Assembly (NCBI GenBank): GCA_964570895.1
Contig: CAZMZD010000003.1
Coordinates: forward strand, 52,920-116,919
DNA: 64,000 nt
Source: RGIG1918 sp964570895
GTDB lineage: Bacteria; Cyanobacteriota; Vampirovibrionia; Gastranaerophilales; Gastranaerophilaceae
Direction: 5' to 3'
The notes beneath the pieces were generated by a model. The model worked only from the letters and a program-made list of their open reading frames with translations. It did not search any database and had not been told where the DNA came from. Positions 1-8,495 of this stretch are shown piece by piece. Numbering within the stretch: the first letter of the stretch is position 1; every line of letters begins with the position of its first letter. The position numbers and the translations under genes were made by a program.

Positions 1-331
1 CATTATAAATTGAGATTTGGATATCGTTTTTAAGAGCGTTTTCATAACCCCAAAAAGGCACTGCGCCAAGCACAAGAATAGGGTTATCAATTTTATTTTT
101 GCGAAGCTCAAGCCCTTCGTCTAAAGTCGCAACGCCAAAATCTGTAATGCCATAAGCAATAAGCGTTGGCGCAAGCATTAATGAGCCGTGCCCATAGCCA
201 TCCGCTTTAACAACTGCCAAAATGCGCTTAGACTTTACATGTTTTTTTATTTCTCTTAAATTTTCTTCGAATAAATCGATATTAATTTCAACCCAAGCAT
301 CTCTTAAAGGGTTTGAAAGTGCGCTTCTCAT
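1..331 (-). CDS. alr: Alanine racemase, N-terminal part (runs off the window)
   Basis: Translating the reverse strand from the ATG at 331 gives about 110 residues containing AVVKADGYGHG, the classical alanine racemase motif whose lysine carries pyridoxal phosphate. The family interconverts L- and D-alanine in the cytoplasm for peptidoglycan. The segment also shows the usual following strand (GVATLDEGLELR). The start ATG overlaps the folD stop codon by four bases (ATGA), so the two genes are translationally coupled in one leftward operon. Only the N-terminal barrel segment is inside the window, and the C-terminal domain with the catalytic tyrosine cannot be checked. Confidence 0.9.
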   Translation of the reverse strand, partial: MRSALSNPLRDAWVEINIDLFEENLREIKKHVKSKRILAVVKADGYGHGSLMLAPTLIAYGITDFGVATLDEGLELRKNKIDNPILVLGAVPFWGYENALKNDIQISIYN

Positions 332-1203
332 CTAACTTTGCTCCCTTCTGGGAAACTTTTTTGAATTGCAAAAAGTTTATAAGTATTATATGCAAGCATA
401 GCAATTGTCATAGGCCCAACACCCCCTGGGACGGGAGTTATAAAGCTGGCTTTTTCTTTAACATTATTGTAATCAACATCACCCGTGAGTTTTCCGTCTG
501 CGCCACGCGTGATGCCAACATCAATTACAACTGCGCCATCTTGCACCATATCCGCTGTTATTAAGTGCGCCTTCCCTGTTGCGCAAACTAAAATATCAGC
601 GCAAGAAGTGTGTTTTTTAAGGTCCTCTGTTTTAGAATGCGCAAGTGTCACGGTCGCATCTTTTGCAAGCATTAATTGCGCAAGCGGCTTGCCCACAATG
701 TTTGAGCGCCCAACGATTGTGACATTTTTCCCCTTAAGGCTGATATTAAATTCTTCAAGGAGTTTCATAATTCCAAGCGCCGTGCAAGGAACGACAGACT
801 CTTTCCCTGTTGCAAGAAGCCCTGCGTTATATGGCGTGAAGCCGTCAACATCTTTCATTGGGCTTATGCCGTTTATTAGCGCGTGGGAATCCAGATGATC
901 CGGAAGCGGGAGCTGAAGAAGTATTGCATTCACTTCGTCATCTTGGTTTAATTCTTCGATTTTATCTGCAATTTCTTCTTGAGTTGCGTTTTTAGGAAAA
1001 TTTATCATTAGCGAATTGAAGCCAATTTTGCGCGCCATTTCTTCTTTTTTGGATACATAAACTTTGCTTGCGGGGTCATCGCCAACTAAAATAACGGCAA
1101 GAGTTGGCACAATATTGTGTTTTAATTTGATATCTGCAACCATTAGCTGCAAAAACCTGAGGATTTCCCCGCTCACCTTTTTCCCGTCTATAATAACCGC
1201 CAC
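328..1203 (-). CDS. folD: FolD, methylenetetrahydrofolate dehydrogenase/cyclohydrolase
   Basis: FolD is a bifunctional cytoplasmic enzyme that oxidises 5,10-methylene-THF to methenyl-THF and hydrolyses it to 10-formyl-THF for purine and fMet synthesis. The protein shows the family's YVSKKEEMARKIG segment (catalytic lysine region), QLPLPDHLD, KDVDGFTPYNAG and the Rossmann GRSNIVGKP loop, and ends with TPVPGGVGPMTIAML. All are diagnostic. I prefer the GTG at 1203 as start (291 aa, beginning VAVIIDGKK like homologues) because a GGGGG ribosome site lies 5 nt upstream. An in-frame TTG four codons earlier is possible. It is upstream partner of alr. Confidence 0.96.
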   Translation of the reverse strand: MAVIIDGKKVSGEILRFLQLMVADIKLKHNIVPTLAVILVGDDPASKVYVSKKEEMARKIGFNSLMINFPKNATQEEIADKIEELNQDDEVNAILLQLPLPDHLDSHALINGISPMKDVDGFTPYNAGLLATGKESVVPCTALGIMKLLEEFNISLKGKNVTIVGRSNIVGKPLAQLMLAKDATVTLAHSKTEDLKKHTSCADILVCATGKAHLITADMVQDGAVVIDVGITRGADGKLTGDVDYNNVKEKASFITPVPGGVGPMTIAMLAYNTYKLFAIQKSFPEGSKVR

Positions 1204-1371
1204 AAATACCCCCAATCTTCAAGAAAATTATAACATAATATGACAAAATTGTATAAAATATTTGCAAGGAAAAATTTTTATGGTAGTATTTAGCTATCGG
1301 AACTTTTGATAAAGTGAAGATTGAACACAAGTTGCTCTAAAAGATTGACAATTTATTTAAACGAAAACTAT

Positions 1372-1445
1372 GCGCCGGTAGCTCAGCTGGATAGAGCAAC
1401 TGCCTTCTAAGCAGTAGGTCGAGCGTTCGAATCGCTCTCGGCGTA
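1372..1445 (+). tRNA. tRNA-Arg (anticodon TCT)
   Basis: A full cloverleaf can be folded. The acceptor GCGCCGG pairs with TCGGCGT (G-T pairs at both ends), the D arm is GCTC/GAGC, the anticodon stem ACTGC/GCAGT holds loop CTTCTAA, and the T arm GAGCG/CGCTC holds TTCGAAT. The loop gives anticodon TCT, reading AGA. The discriminator is A and CCA is not encoded. A Rho-independent terminator follows within 6 nt. A TTGACA box lies upstream at 1345-1350 without a convincing -10. Confidence 0.95.
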
Positions 1446-1450
1446 GATTT

Positions 1451-1482
1451 AAAAAAAGAGGCTAACCAAAGCCTCTTTTTTT
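1451..1482 (+). terminator. Terminator after tRNA-Arg (usable on both strands)
   Basis: The stem AGAGGC/GCCTCT is extended by A-T pairs and followed by a run of T on the plus strand. The symmetric A run on the left means it could also terminate leftward transcripts, including the end of the M49-like gene that stops at 1513. Confidence 0.85.
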
Positions 1483-1512
1483 ATTGAAATTTTATTTGTT
1501 AATTCCTTAAGA

Positions 1513-3342
1513 TTAATTTTCAATATTTAACAAATGCTCTGCAAGTGGCGCTTCTGCCCTGCCGTTTAGTTGTTTGTAGGTTTTTGCAAGGTTTTGCGCA
1601 GCGGCTTCAAGCTCGTCCCTCCATTTGAAATTATCTAAAACAAATTTTTCGCCTTTGGAAAAATCTTTGCTCAGTTGAACTTCAATAATTTCTTCAAGCA
1701 TTTTTTTGGAAGCGGGAACCATTTTTTCTATATCAATATCCATAACGCCGTCTTTAGAGAGTTTGATTGCGCCTTCTCTTATTAAATAATTGCATTGCAT
1801 AACGCTTCTGACTCTATGCGCTTGAGATAAAGTCGGTTTCGCTTTTAAAATGTTATCAAGCGCAAAAGTCACAAGAATTTCGCGCTTTTGCTCTTCGGTG
1901 TACATTCCTGCCTTGGTAAGTAAATCAACCATTGCGGCAGATGTCATATCGGCTTTATTTTCTTCAATTATCGACTTATATTTTCCAAGCGCTTCGCGCC
2001 CTTCGTTAGGCCCTAATGAATGTGCGTTTTCATGCCCTATCGTGAACCAATGACGCGCTTCAGGGTTGTAATATTTGTGTAATTCAGGGTTCAAAAGGGC
2101 GTCAAGTTTTTCTTGCTGCTTTTTGAGGGCGTCTGGGCTATCTGATTTTCTAATTTGCCTGTGGTAAATGTTTCTTCTTCCGCCGTCAAGATGTTTGATT
2201 GAATATTTATCTCCGTTCGGAAGATTTTGTGCCACGCAAAAACCGGCTCTGTAAGCTGCTTCCACGCCAAACAATGAAACAATATCAACATCCACCATTG
2301 TTTGTTTTGGGTCTTGGTCAAGTGAAAAACTTTGCTCGTATTTTTCTTTATACGGCATATTTTCTGCCATTAAAGGTATGTATTTTTTAATTTTTAAAAT
2401 GTCATCGGTACCTTTTTGGTTTACAATTCCAACGCGAATGCCGAGCGAATCTTTTGGGGTGACTTCGATATTGTGTTTTGATATCAAGGCTTTCAATTTC
2501 TCATTTTCAAACACGGTGCCTGTCATCTCGTCGTCGTAATTTTCGCGCGCAATGGTAAATTCCAGAGGCGTATTTTGCAGTGTTGCCCATTTTTTATCCG
2601 CAAGCCCGTCAAGTTTTGGGTCGGCTTCGCGCAAGGCTTTTGCTTGCAAGGTTAGATATTCGCTAAAATCCGCGTTTGTGGAAGTTTTGGCTGCAAGCTC
2701 TAATTCGCACGCAATAAATTCAAATTCGTCTTTAAATTTGTCAACAAAATCAATCGCTTTTAATTTTTCGCCATTCCATTCGACGACTGTTCTTTGGTTT
2801 AAAATTTTAGAAACTTCTTCAGTTTCGCCATCTTCAAGCATTTTTATTAAAATTTCGTGAAGCTTCTTTGGCTCTAGGTCTTCAGGGTAAAACCCTTTGC
2901 CTGAAAGTTCATGTATGCCGCGCGCCAGCTCAATTTGATTTGCGTTGTTATCAACTGAGCAAATGCCCATCTGTGCGTCGAACAAGATTTTTGTCAGTTT
3001 AGCGTCTTCGTTTCCTTTTTCAATTTCTTTATTCAAAAATTTTGCAAATTGCAAATTATGCGGGTTATCAAGCTTCATAAAAACATTATTTATGGCGTTA
3101 CCTGCCTTAACCAAGTGGCAAAGTGCCTTTTTGTCGCCTTCTTTAAGGCTTTGATATTCTGCGCAATCAACAGCTAAATATTTTTTAGTTGTTAAAAAAT
3201 CAGAATTCGTGCGCATTAAAAGCTCTTCATGTGGTAAACCAAGTTCGTATTTTTGCTGATTTATATTAGCGCTTTGCGCTTTGTGTGAAGATAAATTTTC
3301 TGCATTATTTTCAGGTTTTGTTGAATTAGATTGCTTTTCCAT
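1513..3342 (-). CDS. M49 (dipeptidyl peptidase III)-like zinc metallopeptidase
   Basis: The protein is 609 aa from the ATG at 3342; an upstream extension in the same frame reads through repeat DNA and is rejected. The key region is RHWFTIGHENAHSLGP with HENAH at residues 437-441, followed by EENKAD at 460-465. This arrangement matches the zinc-binding histidines and the second-motif glutamate of DPP III enzymes, whose usual motifs are HEXXGH and EECRAE/D. Here the first motif is the shorter HEXXH, known in a few bacterial M49 members such as that of Caldithrix. No signal peptide is seen, so it is probably cytosolic. The N-terminal 40 residues are polar and disordered-looking. It stands alone between a tRNA terminator and a repeat region. 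The family assignment rests on motifs only. Confidence 0.6.
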   Translation of the reverse strand: MEKQSNSTKPENNAENLSSHKAQSANINQQKYELGLPHEELLMRTNSDFLTTKKYLAVDCAEYQSLKEGDKKALCHLVKAGNAINNVFMKLDNPHNLQFAKFLNKEIEKGNEDAKLTKILFDAQMGICSVDNNANQIELARGIHELSGKGFYPEDLEPKKLHEILIKMLEDGETEEVSKILNQRTVVEWNGEKLKAIDFVDKFKDEFEFIACELELAAKTSTNADFSEYLTLQAKALREADPKLDGLADKKWATLQNTPLEFTIARENYDDEMTGTVFENEKLKALISKHNIEVTPKDSLGIRVGIVNQKGTDDILKIKKYIPLMAENMPYKEKYEQSFSLDQDPKQTMVDVDIVSLFGVEAAYRAGFCVAQNLPNGDKYSIKHLDGGRRNIYHRQIRKSDSPDALKKQQEKLDALLNPELHKYYNPEARHWFTIGHENAHSLGPNEGREALGKYKSIIEENKADMTSAAMVDLLTKAGMYTEEQKREILVTFALDNILKAKPTLSQAHRVRSVMQCNYLIREGAIKLSKDGVMDIDIEKMVPASKKMLEEIIEVQLSKDFSKGEKFVLDNFKWRDELEAAAQNLAKTYKQLNGRAEAPLAEHLLNIEN

Positions 3343-3677
3343 TTTGATACCATTCCTTATTTTGCTCACAAACATTATACAATATAAAGCGGATTTTCGG
3401 TAGGGCGGAGCGTGCGAAAGCAGGAGCGTTGGCAACGCCAAAAGCTCATTTTCGTAAGCAAACGAGCGAGCCCGTAAGAGCAAATAGCTCTATGGAGTGG
3501 AAAAATCTTTTAAAAGATTTTGAAACGAAATACTAGAGCTATGCACGCCCGAAAATCCAAGAGAGCGGATTTTAGGTAGGGCGGAGCGTGCGAAAGCCGC
3601 AATTACGACAGCGATAGTGAAGGGATGACAGGCTTGAGCGATTAAGAAAATCCAAGACAGTGAGTCTTTAGCACGTA
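3343..3677. repeat. Gene-free stretch with a 33-bp direct repeat
   Basis: No credible gene is present. A GC-richer 33-bp unit, reading GCGGATTTT then a variable base then GGTAGGGCGGAGCGTGC, occurs at 3389-3421 and again at 3565-3597 with one difference. Part of it also appears inverted near 3540-3560 (GCACGCCCGAAAATCC). The composition (GAGCG, GCGAAAGC) differs from neighbouring genes and resembles the stretches at 8.1-8.4 kb and 45.6-45.75 kb. Confidence 0.7.
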
Positions 3678-3895
3678 GTCATCCTGAATTTATTTCAGGA
3701 TCTTACCAATTAATGCAACATATATTATTTTTACTCTTCTTCATTTTACTAAAGCACCACCTTGCCTCTAATGCTCGCGTGTTCGCAAAGAGTCAAGGAG
3801 TTCTCTCTTTGACACTCAAGCGCCGCAGAGCAAAGAAAGAAAAATGAAAGAGCAAAAAATAATATCAAGTTGCATTAGTTTGCAAGATTCTAAAA
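3678..3895. repeat. MITE-like element with long imperfect inverted ends
   Basis: It starts with the palindromic head TCATCCTGAA..TTCAGGATC, followed by CCAATTAATGCAAC and an AT-rich arm. The right end carries the inverse (GTTGCATTAG, then GCAAGATTC), so the two 45-60 bp arms face each other around a core reading AAAGCACCACCTTGCC and onward. The core and the left arm recur at 25806-25985 with high identity, and the head recurs at about 7.78 kb. There is no ORF and no transposase, so it is best described as a non-autonomous dispersed repeat. Confidence 0.65.
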
Positions 3896-3909
3896 CAAAA
3901 TACTAGAAT

Positions 3910-4368
3910 TCACAAATTCAAACTCTTAAAAAATGCTTCGCAACCTTCCGTGATATCATCATAAGTTTCGTCAAAATTCCCTGTATACCAAGGGTCTTTG
4001 ATGTTTCGCGGGTGGGAGGTGTAATCAAGCAGTCTTGAGATTTTGTTATCATAATCCGCGCCCACGATGTATTCTATATCTGCAATATTTTCTGAATCCA
4101 TCGCAATTATATAGTCGTAATATTCATAATCGCTTTTTCTGATTTTGCGGGAGTAGTGTTCTTCAAAGCGGACGCCTTTTCTCCTTAAAATTTCTTTTGT
4201 GCCCCTGTGAATGCCCGCGTGGCACATTTCGTTATAGCCTTCTGTTCCTGCTGAATCTATTACGAATTCATCTTCCAGACAAGCATCTGTCACCATATTT
4301 TGAAAAATAATTTGCGCCATAGGCGAACGGCAAATATTTCCTAAGCAAACAAATAAAACTTTTATCAT
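3910..4368 (-). CDS. Low-molecular-weight protein-tyrosine phosphatase
   Basis: The N-terminus VLFVCLGNICRSPMAQ contains the complete CX5R(S) P-loop of the LMW-PTP family, with catalytic Cys and Arg. Later DPWYTG is the D-P-(W/Y)-x-G loop that supplies the general acid aspartate. The length of 152 aa is typical. I chose the ATG at 4368 because GAGGA lies 5 nt upstream and the P-loop then begins at the expected position; the longer frame has no ribosome site. Such enzymes dephosphorylate bacterial tyrosine kinases or arginine-phosphorylated proteins, and the substrate here is unknown. It lies downstream of ppaC in the same direction, about 110 bp away. Confidence 0.93.
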   Translation of the reverse strand: MIKVLFVCLGNICRSPMAQIIFQNMVTDACLEDEFVIDSAGTEGYNEMCHAGIHRGTKEILRRKGVRFEEHYSRKIRKSDYEYYDYIIAMDSENIADIEYIVGADYDNKISRLLDYTSHPRNIKDPWYTGNFDETYDDITEGCEAFFKSLNL

Positions 4369-4476
4369 AATATCCTCATTATTTTTAAACATTATAATAT
4401 TTTTTTCGTGATATTTGCAATGAGGGTATAATTTATCCTTGAGGAAAAACAAAATTTGCAGGCAAATTCGCTTTGT

Positions 4477-6243
4477 TTACTCTTCAAAAAGCTTTCTGAT
4501 TAGCGGTTCAACCTGTTCTTTTCTTGAAGTCACTTCAGGGAGCTTTGCGTATGGAAGTTTTTGGAGTTCTTCAAAAACTTGCCTGTATGTGGCTGGGCTG
4601 TCTTTTATTTTTTGGTCTAAAATTTCGCTATCAGATTTTAAAAGTTCTTTTGCTCTTTTTTTAATGCCGGATGATGCAAGCAAATATGTGGTTTTGCTTG
4701 GTGTATCTGTAACCATTAAAGTCGTGCCGTTTAATTTGTCGCTTTTTTCGAGTTCTTCTAAATATTTTGCAAGGCGGTCTTTTTGTTCGAGCCTTTTTTG
4801 GCTTTCAAAAGTCAAAATTTGGCTGATTGAATAGCCATAATCTTTTCCTGCTTTAAAAATTTTCTTGTCGTAATCCACAAGTTCTTCCGGCGTAAGATTT
4901 TCAAGTGCTAAATCTCTTTGTTTTAAAAGTTCTAAAGAAAGGGCTTTTTCGTCTTTAATTCCTGCAATTTGTGCTAGTTCTTGGGCAATTATTAAATCTT
5001 GAACGGTAGTTGTGGCGGATGTGAAATTGTCAGTATCAGACACAATTGCGCACCACAGGATGCCTGCAATGTCTTTTGGAATTTCAATTGAATTTGCTTT
5101 GTAGTTTTTTGCAATCATTGTGGCGGTTGCGCCCGTGTCGCTATATTGAACAGGTATTCTCTCGCCTGTTGAAATGAATTCTTGTCTATGGTGGTCAATT
5201 ATTTCTTTAATGTTTTTTCGCTCAATTCCTTGTGCGTATTGGTTTTCGCTGTTGTGGTCAACGAGTATAACTTCTTTTTCTTCGGGTTTTAAAATTTTAT
5301 CGAGTGTTGCAACGCCTGATATTTTTCCATTGTTCGTAACAGGAAAAACGCTTTGTGCGCTTGTTTTCGCTTTTGTTTTAATGCTATTTAAATTATCATT
5401 TTCATCAAAAGATACAAAATTTTTGTTTGCAAGTTCGCGGATAGGGTAGCTTTGCTCAATTAATTTTGCGCTTGAAGATGTCCCAAATTTTGTTGAAAGA
5501 ATTATTAGATTTTTTTCTTTTGCGAGTTCAATAATTTTTTTGGAAGGTTGCTTGTGTTTTGTGATGACAAGAGCCTTTGCGCCCCTGTTTATGACTTCTT
5601 CTTGGATATCTTCTCTATCACCAACAAGCACCATCGCGTCTTTCAAGCCGGATTTTCTTGTGGTATCAAAAGAATAAACGCCCATTTTAACATTACCCTG
5701 AAGGGTTTGATCTAAAAGTTCTTCCCCTGCCAAAACTTTAGCTTCAAGCAAGGTTTTAAATTTTCTGAATGGAATTTTCTTGAATTTTAATTCATCTAAA
5801 ATATCGTCTTTTCTCAAATTAAAACGAGTAATTTTCTTTGGAGTGATTATTCCGGATATTTCATTATTTTTATTTACAACAGGAACTTCGTCTAAATTGT
5901 TGTTATACATAAAATTATAAAGTTCGCGGATGGAGCTGTTGTCTTGAATGGCAACATTTTTTGGCTCTTGTTCGTCTTTAACATCTTTAACTTTTAAGCT
6001 CAAATCCGTTGTGACTTTTGGCGGTTTGATGTTAAAATATGCGAGCGCAAACTCTGTTTCTTTGTTTATATCGCCTGCTGCAAGCGGGATAAACTCGTCT
6101 TTAGGGTCGCTTTTTAAAATGTTTGCAAGGTTGCTTTGCGCAATTGCAGAGCAAACAGAGTCTGTGTCCGGTGTTTTGTGCCCAATCACATACTTTTTAC
6201 CCAAGAAATTTATATTTGGTGCAAAATTAATTTTCGTTAGCAT
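4477..6243 (-). CDS. ppaC: Manganese-dependent inorganic pyrophosphatase with CBS and DRTGG regulatory insert
   Basis: This is a DHH-family (family II) pyrophosphatase that hydrolyses PPi to phosphate in the cytoplasm. The catalytic half shows GHKTPDTDSVCSA near residue 22, then VDHNSENQ, the signature IDHHRQ and SDTDNF. The C-terminal DHHA2 domain has the substrate-binding TSRKEQVEPL. Between them lie about 250 extra residues fitting two CBS modules (EVPVVNKNNEISGIITPKK and SVFPVTNNGKISGVATLDK) around a DRTGG-like domain. In characterised relatives this insert binds adenine nucleotides and tunes activity. The length of 588 aa is normal for the CBS-DRTGG class. The ATG start lacks a clear ribosome site. 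Confidence 0.93.
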   Translation of the reverse strand: MLTKINFAPNINFLGKKYVIGHKTPDTDSVCSAIAQSNLANILKSDPKDEFIPLAAGDINKETEFALAYFNIKPPKVTTDLSLKVKDVKDEQEPKNVAIQDNSSIRELYNFMYNNNLDEVPVVNKNNEISGIITPKKITRFNLRKDDILDELKFKKIPFRKFKTLLEAKVLAGEELLDQTLQGNVKMGVYSFDTTRKSGLKDAMVLVGDREDIQEEVINRGAKALVITKHKQPSKKIIELAKEKNLIILSTKFGTSSSAKLIEQSYPIRELANKNFVSFDENDNLNSIKTKAKTSAQSVFPVTNNGKISGVATLDKILKPEEKEVILVDHNSENQYAQGIERKNIKEIIDHHRQEFISTGERIPVQYSDTGATATMIAKNYKANSIEIPKDIAGILWCAIVSDTDNFTSATTTVQDLIIAQELAQIAGIKDEKALSLELLKQRDLALENLTPEELVDYDKKIFKAGKDYGYSISQILTFESQKRLEQKDRLAKYLEELEKSDKLNGTTLMVTDTPSKTTYLLASSGIKKRAKELLKSDSEILDQKIKDSPATYRQVFEELQKLPYAKLPEVTSRKEQVEPLIRKLFEE

Positions 6244-6283
6244 ATTTATTTAACGCGCGTGAAAATTTTTTTGAACCTTTATG

Positions 6284-7549
6284 TTAAATTTCTTTAAGCG
6301 CGCATTCAACATCAGAGATGATGTCATCGACATTTTCAAGCCCAACTGAAAATCTTACCATTGAAGGGTTTATGCCGCAAGCAACGAGTTGTTCGTCTGT
6401 TAATTGCCTGTGAGTTGCGCTTGCAGGGTGCAAAACGCATGTTCTGATATCTGCAACGTGCACTTCGTTTGAAGCCATTTTTAAGTTATCCATAAATTTA
6501 ATTGCGTTTTGTTTCCCGCCTTTAATTACGATGGACATAACCCCGCTTTGCCCATTTGGCAAGTATTTTTGCGCTAAATTGTGATATTTATTGTGCGTAA
6601 GCCCCGGGTAATTAACGCTTTCGATTTTTGGATGTTCGTCGAAATATTTTGCAACTTTGATGGCGTTTTCACAATATCTTGCCATTCTGATTGCAAGTGT
6701 TTCGAGCCCGATATTTAACAAAAATCCGCTATGCCCTGATGGATATGCCCCAAAATCGCGCATTAATTGCATTCTTGCTTTAATGATATATGGTGCAAAC
6801 GGGTAATCGCGAGTGTAGATTGTTCCGTGGTAAGAGTCGTCCGGCTCTGTGAAATCAGGGAATTTTCCGCTCGTGTAATCAAATTTACCGCTATCTACAA
6901 TAACTCCGCCCACTTGAAGAGCGTGCCCGTCCATATATTTTGTGGTTGAATGAATAACTATATCTGCCCCAAAATCAATTGGTTTGCATAAAATTGGTGT
7001 TGCAAAAGTGTTATCCACAATTAGAGGAATGTTGTTTTTATGTGCAACTTTTGCAAATTTTTCAATATCTAAAATTTGAAGCGAAGGATTTGTTAATGTT
7101 TCGCCAAAAATTGCTTTTGTGTTCGGTTTAATTTTTGCTTGAATTTCATCTTCTGTCGCGTCGACATCAACAAAAATGCATTCAATCCCAAGCTTTTTTA
7201 AAGTTATGGCAAAAAGGTTTATTGTGCCACCGTATATTGCACTTGCGCTCACAATGCTATCGCCTGCGCTTGCTAAATTCAAAACGGACATTAAAGAAGC
7301 CATTTGCCCTGAAGATGTACACATTGCGGCAACTCCGCCTTCTAAATCTGCAATTTTCTTTTCTACGACATCAACTGTTGGGTTTGTGAACCTTGAATAT
7401 ATATGTGCTTTTGTTGGATCATCAAAAACAGCTGCTATTTCGTCTGTTGAATTAAAGCGAAAAGTTGTGCTTTGATATATTGGCATAACGCGTGGCCCGC
7501 CGTTTTCAGGTGTGTAGCCGGAATGTAAACATTTTGTTTCGTCTTTCAT
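6284..7549 (-). CDS. metY: O-acetylhomoserine sulfhydrylase-type PLP enzyme
   Basis: This is a member of the Cys/Met-metabolism PLP family, 421 aa from the ATG at 7549, which has GGGGGA 6 nt upstream. The PLP lysine sits in VIHSTTKYMDGHA. The insertion around PDDSYHGTIY and the C-terminal VADIRTCVLHPASATHRQL favour O-acetylhomoserine sulfhydrylase (homocysteine from sulfide) over cystathionine enzymes. Methionine gamma-lyase cannot be excluded by eye. It lies 40 bp upstream of ppaC in the same direction. Upstream I see no SAM riboswitch or T-box, only repeat DNA. Confidence 0.85.
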   Translation of the reverse strand: MKDETKCLHSGYTPENGGPRVMPIYQSTTFRFNSTDEIAAVFDDPTKAHIYSRFTNPTVDVVEKKIADLEGGVAAMCTSSGQMASLMSVLNLASAGDSIVSASAIYGGTINLFAITLKKLGIECIFVDVDATEDEIQAKIKPNTKAIFGETLTNPSLQILDIEKFAKVAHKNNIPLIVDNTFATPILCKPIDFGADIVIHSTTKYMDGHALQVGGVIVDSGKFDYTSGKFPDFTEPDDSYHGTIYTRDYPFAPYIIKARMQLMRDFGAYPSGHSGFLLNIGLETLAIRMARYCENAIKVAKYFDEHPKIESVNYPGLTHNKYHNLAQKYLPNGQSGVMSIVIKGGKQNAIKFMDNLKMASNEVHVADIRTCVLHPASATHRQLTDEQLVACGINPSMVRFSVGLENVDDIISDVECALKEI

Positions 7550-7727
7550 ATTTCCCCCGTTTCTTAAAAATATTTTACGGCAGAAATAATGTTCTGACAA
7601 TAAGTTTTGATGTGGGGTATGTAAGCTGATTTTGTGTAGAACAATTATGGTGTGTGCGAACGCGCCTTATGATTTTGTCAGGCAGTTCGTAGGTTGGGCA
7701 TACTTGCCCAACAATATGATCTTAATC

Positions 7728-7803
7728 CGTCATCCTGAAAGCGTAGAAAATAAGGCAAAGCCGTAATTTTCAAGCTGTTCAGGATCTTTCCAATTAATGC
7801 AAC
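7728..7803. repeat. Dispersed TCATCCTGAA/TTCAGGATC repeat
   Basis: GTCATCCTGAAAGCG is followed by CCGTAATTTTCAAGCTG, then TTCAGGATCTTTCC and AATTAATGCAAC. Near-identical blocks occur at 26091-26150 and 29102-29160, and shorter heads at 3678-3720 and 25806-25848. The ends pair to form a stem. Confidence 0.75.
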
Positions 7804-7826
7804 TTGGCGCAATATTTTACCCTTTG

Positions 7827-7874
7827 TTCACTTTTTCTTTTTGTTCAAACGCCGATGCAAAAAGAAAAAGTGAA
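7827..7874. repeat. Perfect 17-bp inverted repeat
   Basis: TTCACTTTTTCTTTTTG (7827-7843) is the exact reverse complement of 7858-7874, around a 14-nt loop. It follows directly on the dispersed repeat head, as similar but less perfect arms do at 3.7 kb and 25.9 kb. It has no T-run of terminator type. Confidence 0.8.
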
Positions 7875-8122
7875 CCGAAAAAGAAAAACACGGCTTTTGT
7901 TTTACCCTTGCCATTTTTCAAATTTTTATCTCAGAAATCGCAGTCGAGCTTTTGCGAAAAGCTATTTAACAAAAATATGCTTTATGCTTTACACTTTAAG
8001 CTGTGACCGCAAAAGCTCTCCCTCTTTCTGCTTTTGTGATAAAAATTTCGAAAAATTGGATTTGCGCTTTATGTTGTTGGGGTAGAAACTCCACTCTATG
8101 GGCTCACACTTAAAGCTCGCTC

Positions 8123-8156
8123 GTTAAAATCTAGTGCGTCGCACTACGATTTTAAC
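8123..8156. repeat. 34-bp near-perfect palindrome
   Basis: GTTAAAATC and GATTTTAAC flank an inner AGTGCG/CGCACT, giving an almost complete dyad. There is no adjacent gene for it to regulate, so it is more likely part of the repeat DNA than an operator. Confidence 0.6.
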
Positions 8157-8435
8157 TTCTTATGAAGAACGGCTACGCTCTGTCTGCCAATGCTTCTTTA
8201 ATTTCTTCCACGCTCGCAGACATCGCTTTCGCGGCTTGCGCCGCTTGCGCTATTTCTGCTCGCTATCCGAACTCGCTCATTTGCGGGAATGAGTTTTTTG
8301 CTTCGCAAACACTCCGGCTCACAGCTCCGTTCGTGCAGAAATTCGCTCAACGCATTGCCATCACGAGCTTGCACACTATAGACTCGCTTGAAAATTTTTG
8401 CAAAAAACAAATTTTGCTAAAAATTTTCTTCGCTC

Positions 8436-8464
8436 GCAAAAAAAATTGGTCAGAATGACCAATT
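8436..8464 (-). terminator. Terminator of the AMIN-like gene
   Basis: On the reverse strand AATTGGTCA-TTC-TGACCAATT forms a perfect 9-bp stem followed by a run of T. It lies about 30 bp after the stop codon at 8496. Confidence 0.9.
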
Positions 8465-8495
8465 GGTTGAGTATGATTTTATTTAGATTAGAAAC

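Larger units (their letters stand above)
7601..8435. other. 835-bp gene-free, repeat-rich stretch
   Basis: No convincing gene is present. Its contents in order are a hairpin GTTGGGCA-TACT-TGCCCAAC at about 7.70 kb, the dispersed TCATCCTGAA repeat (7728-7803), a perfect 17-bp inverted repeat (7827-7874), a near-perfect palindrome (8123-8156), and then about 280 bp of GC-richer sequence rich in CTCGC/GCTTCGC. The open frames there (for example 8162-8458 +) have no ribosome site and no family resemblance, and I treat them as chance. Confidence 0.7.

Noticed and set aside
485..898. 137-residue frame opposite folD
   Set aside because: It lies wholly antisense to a well-conserved gene and shows no family pattern.
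1345..1371. Promoter for tRNA-Arg
   Set aside because: TTGACA is perfect, but no acceptable -10 occurs at 16-18 bp; a 17-bp spacing would put it over the tRNA start.
7550..7720. SAM riboswitch or T-box before metY
   Set aside because: No conserved core, kink-turn or anti-terminator arrangement could be found, only repeat sequence.
8162..8458. 98-residue frame in the GC-richer patch
   Set aside because: No ribosome site, odd composition (CAACA repeats), and it runs into the terminator of the leftward gene.
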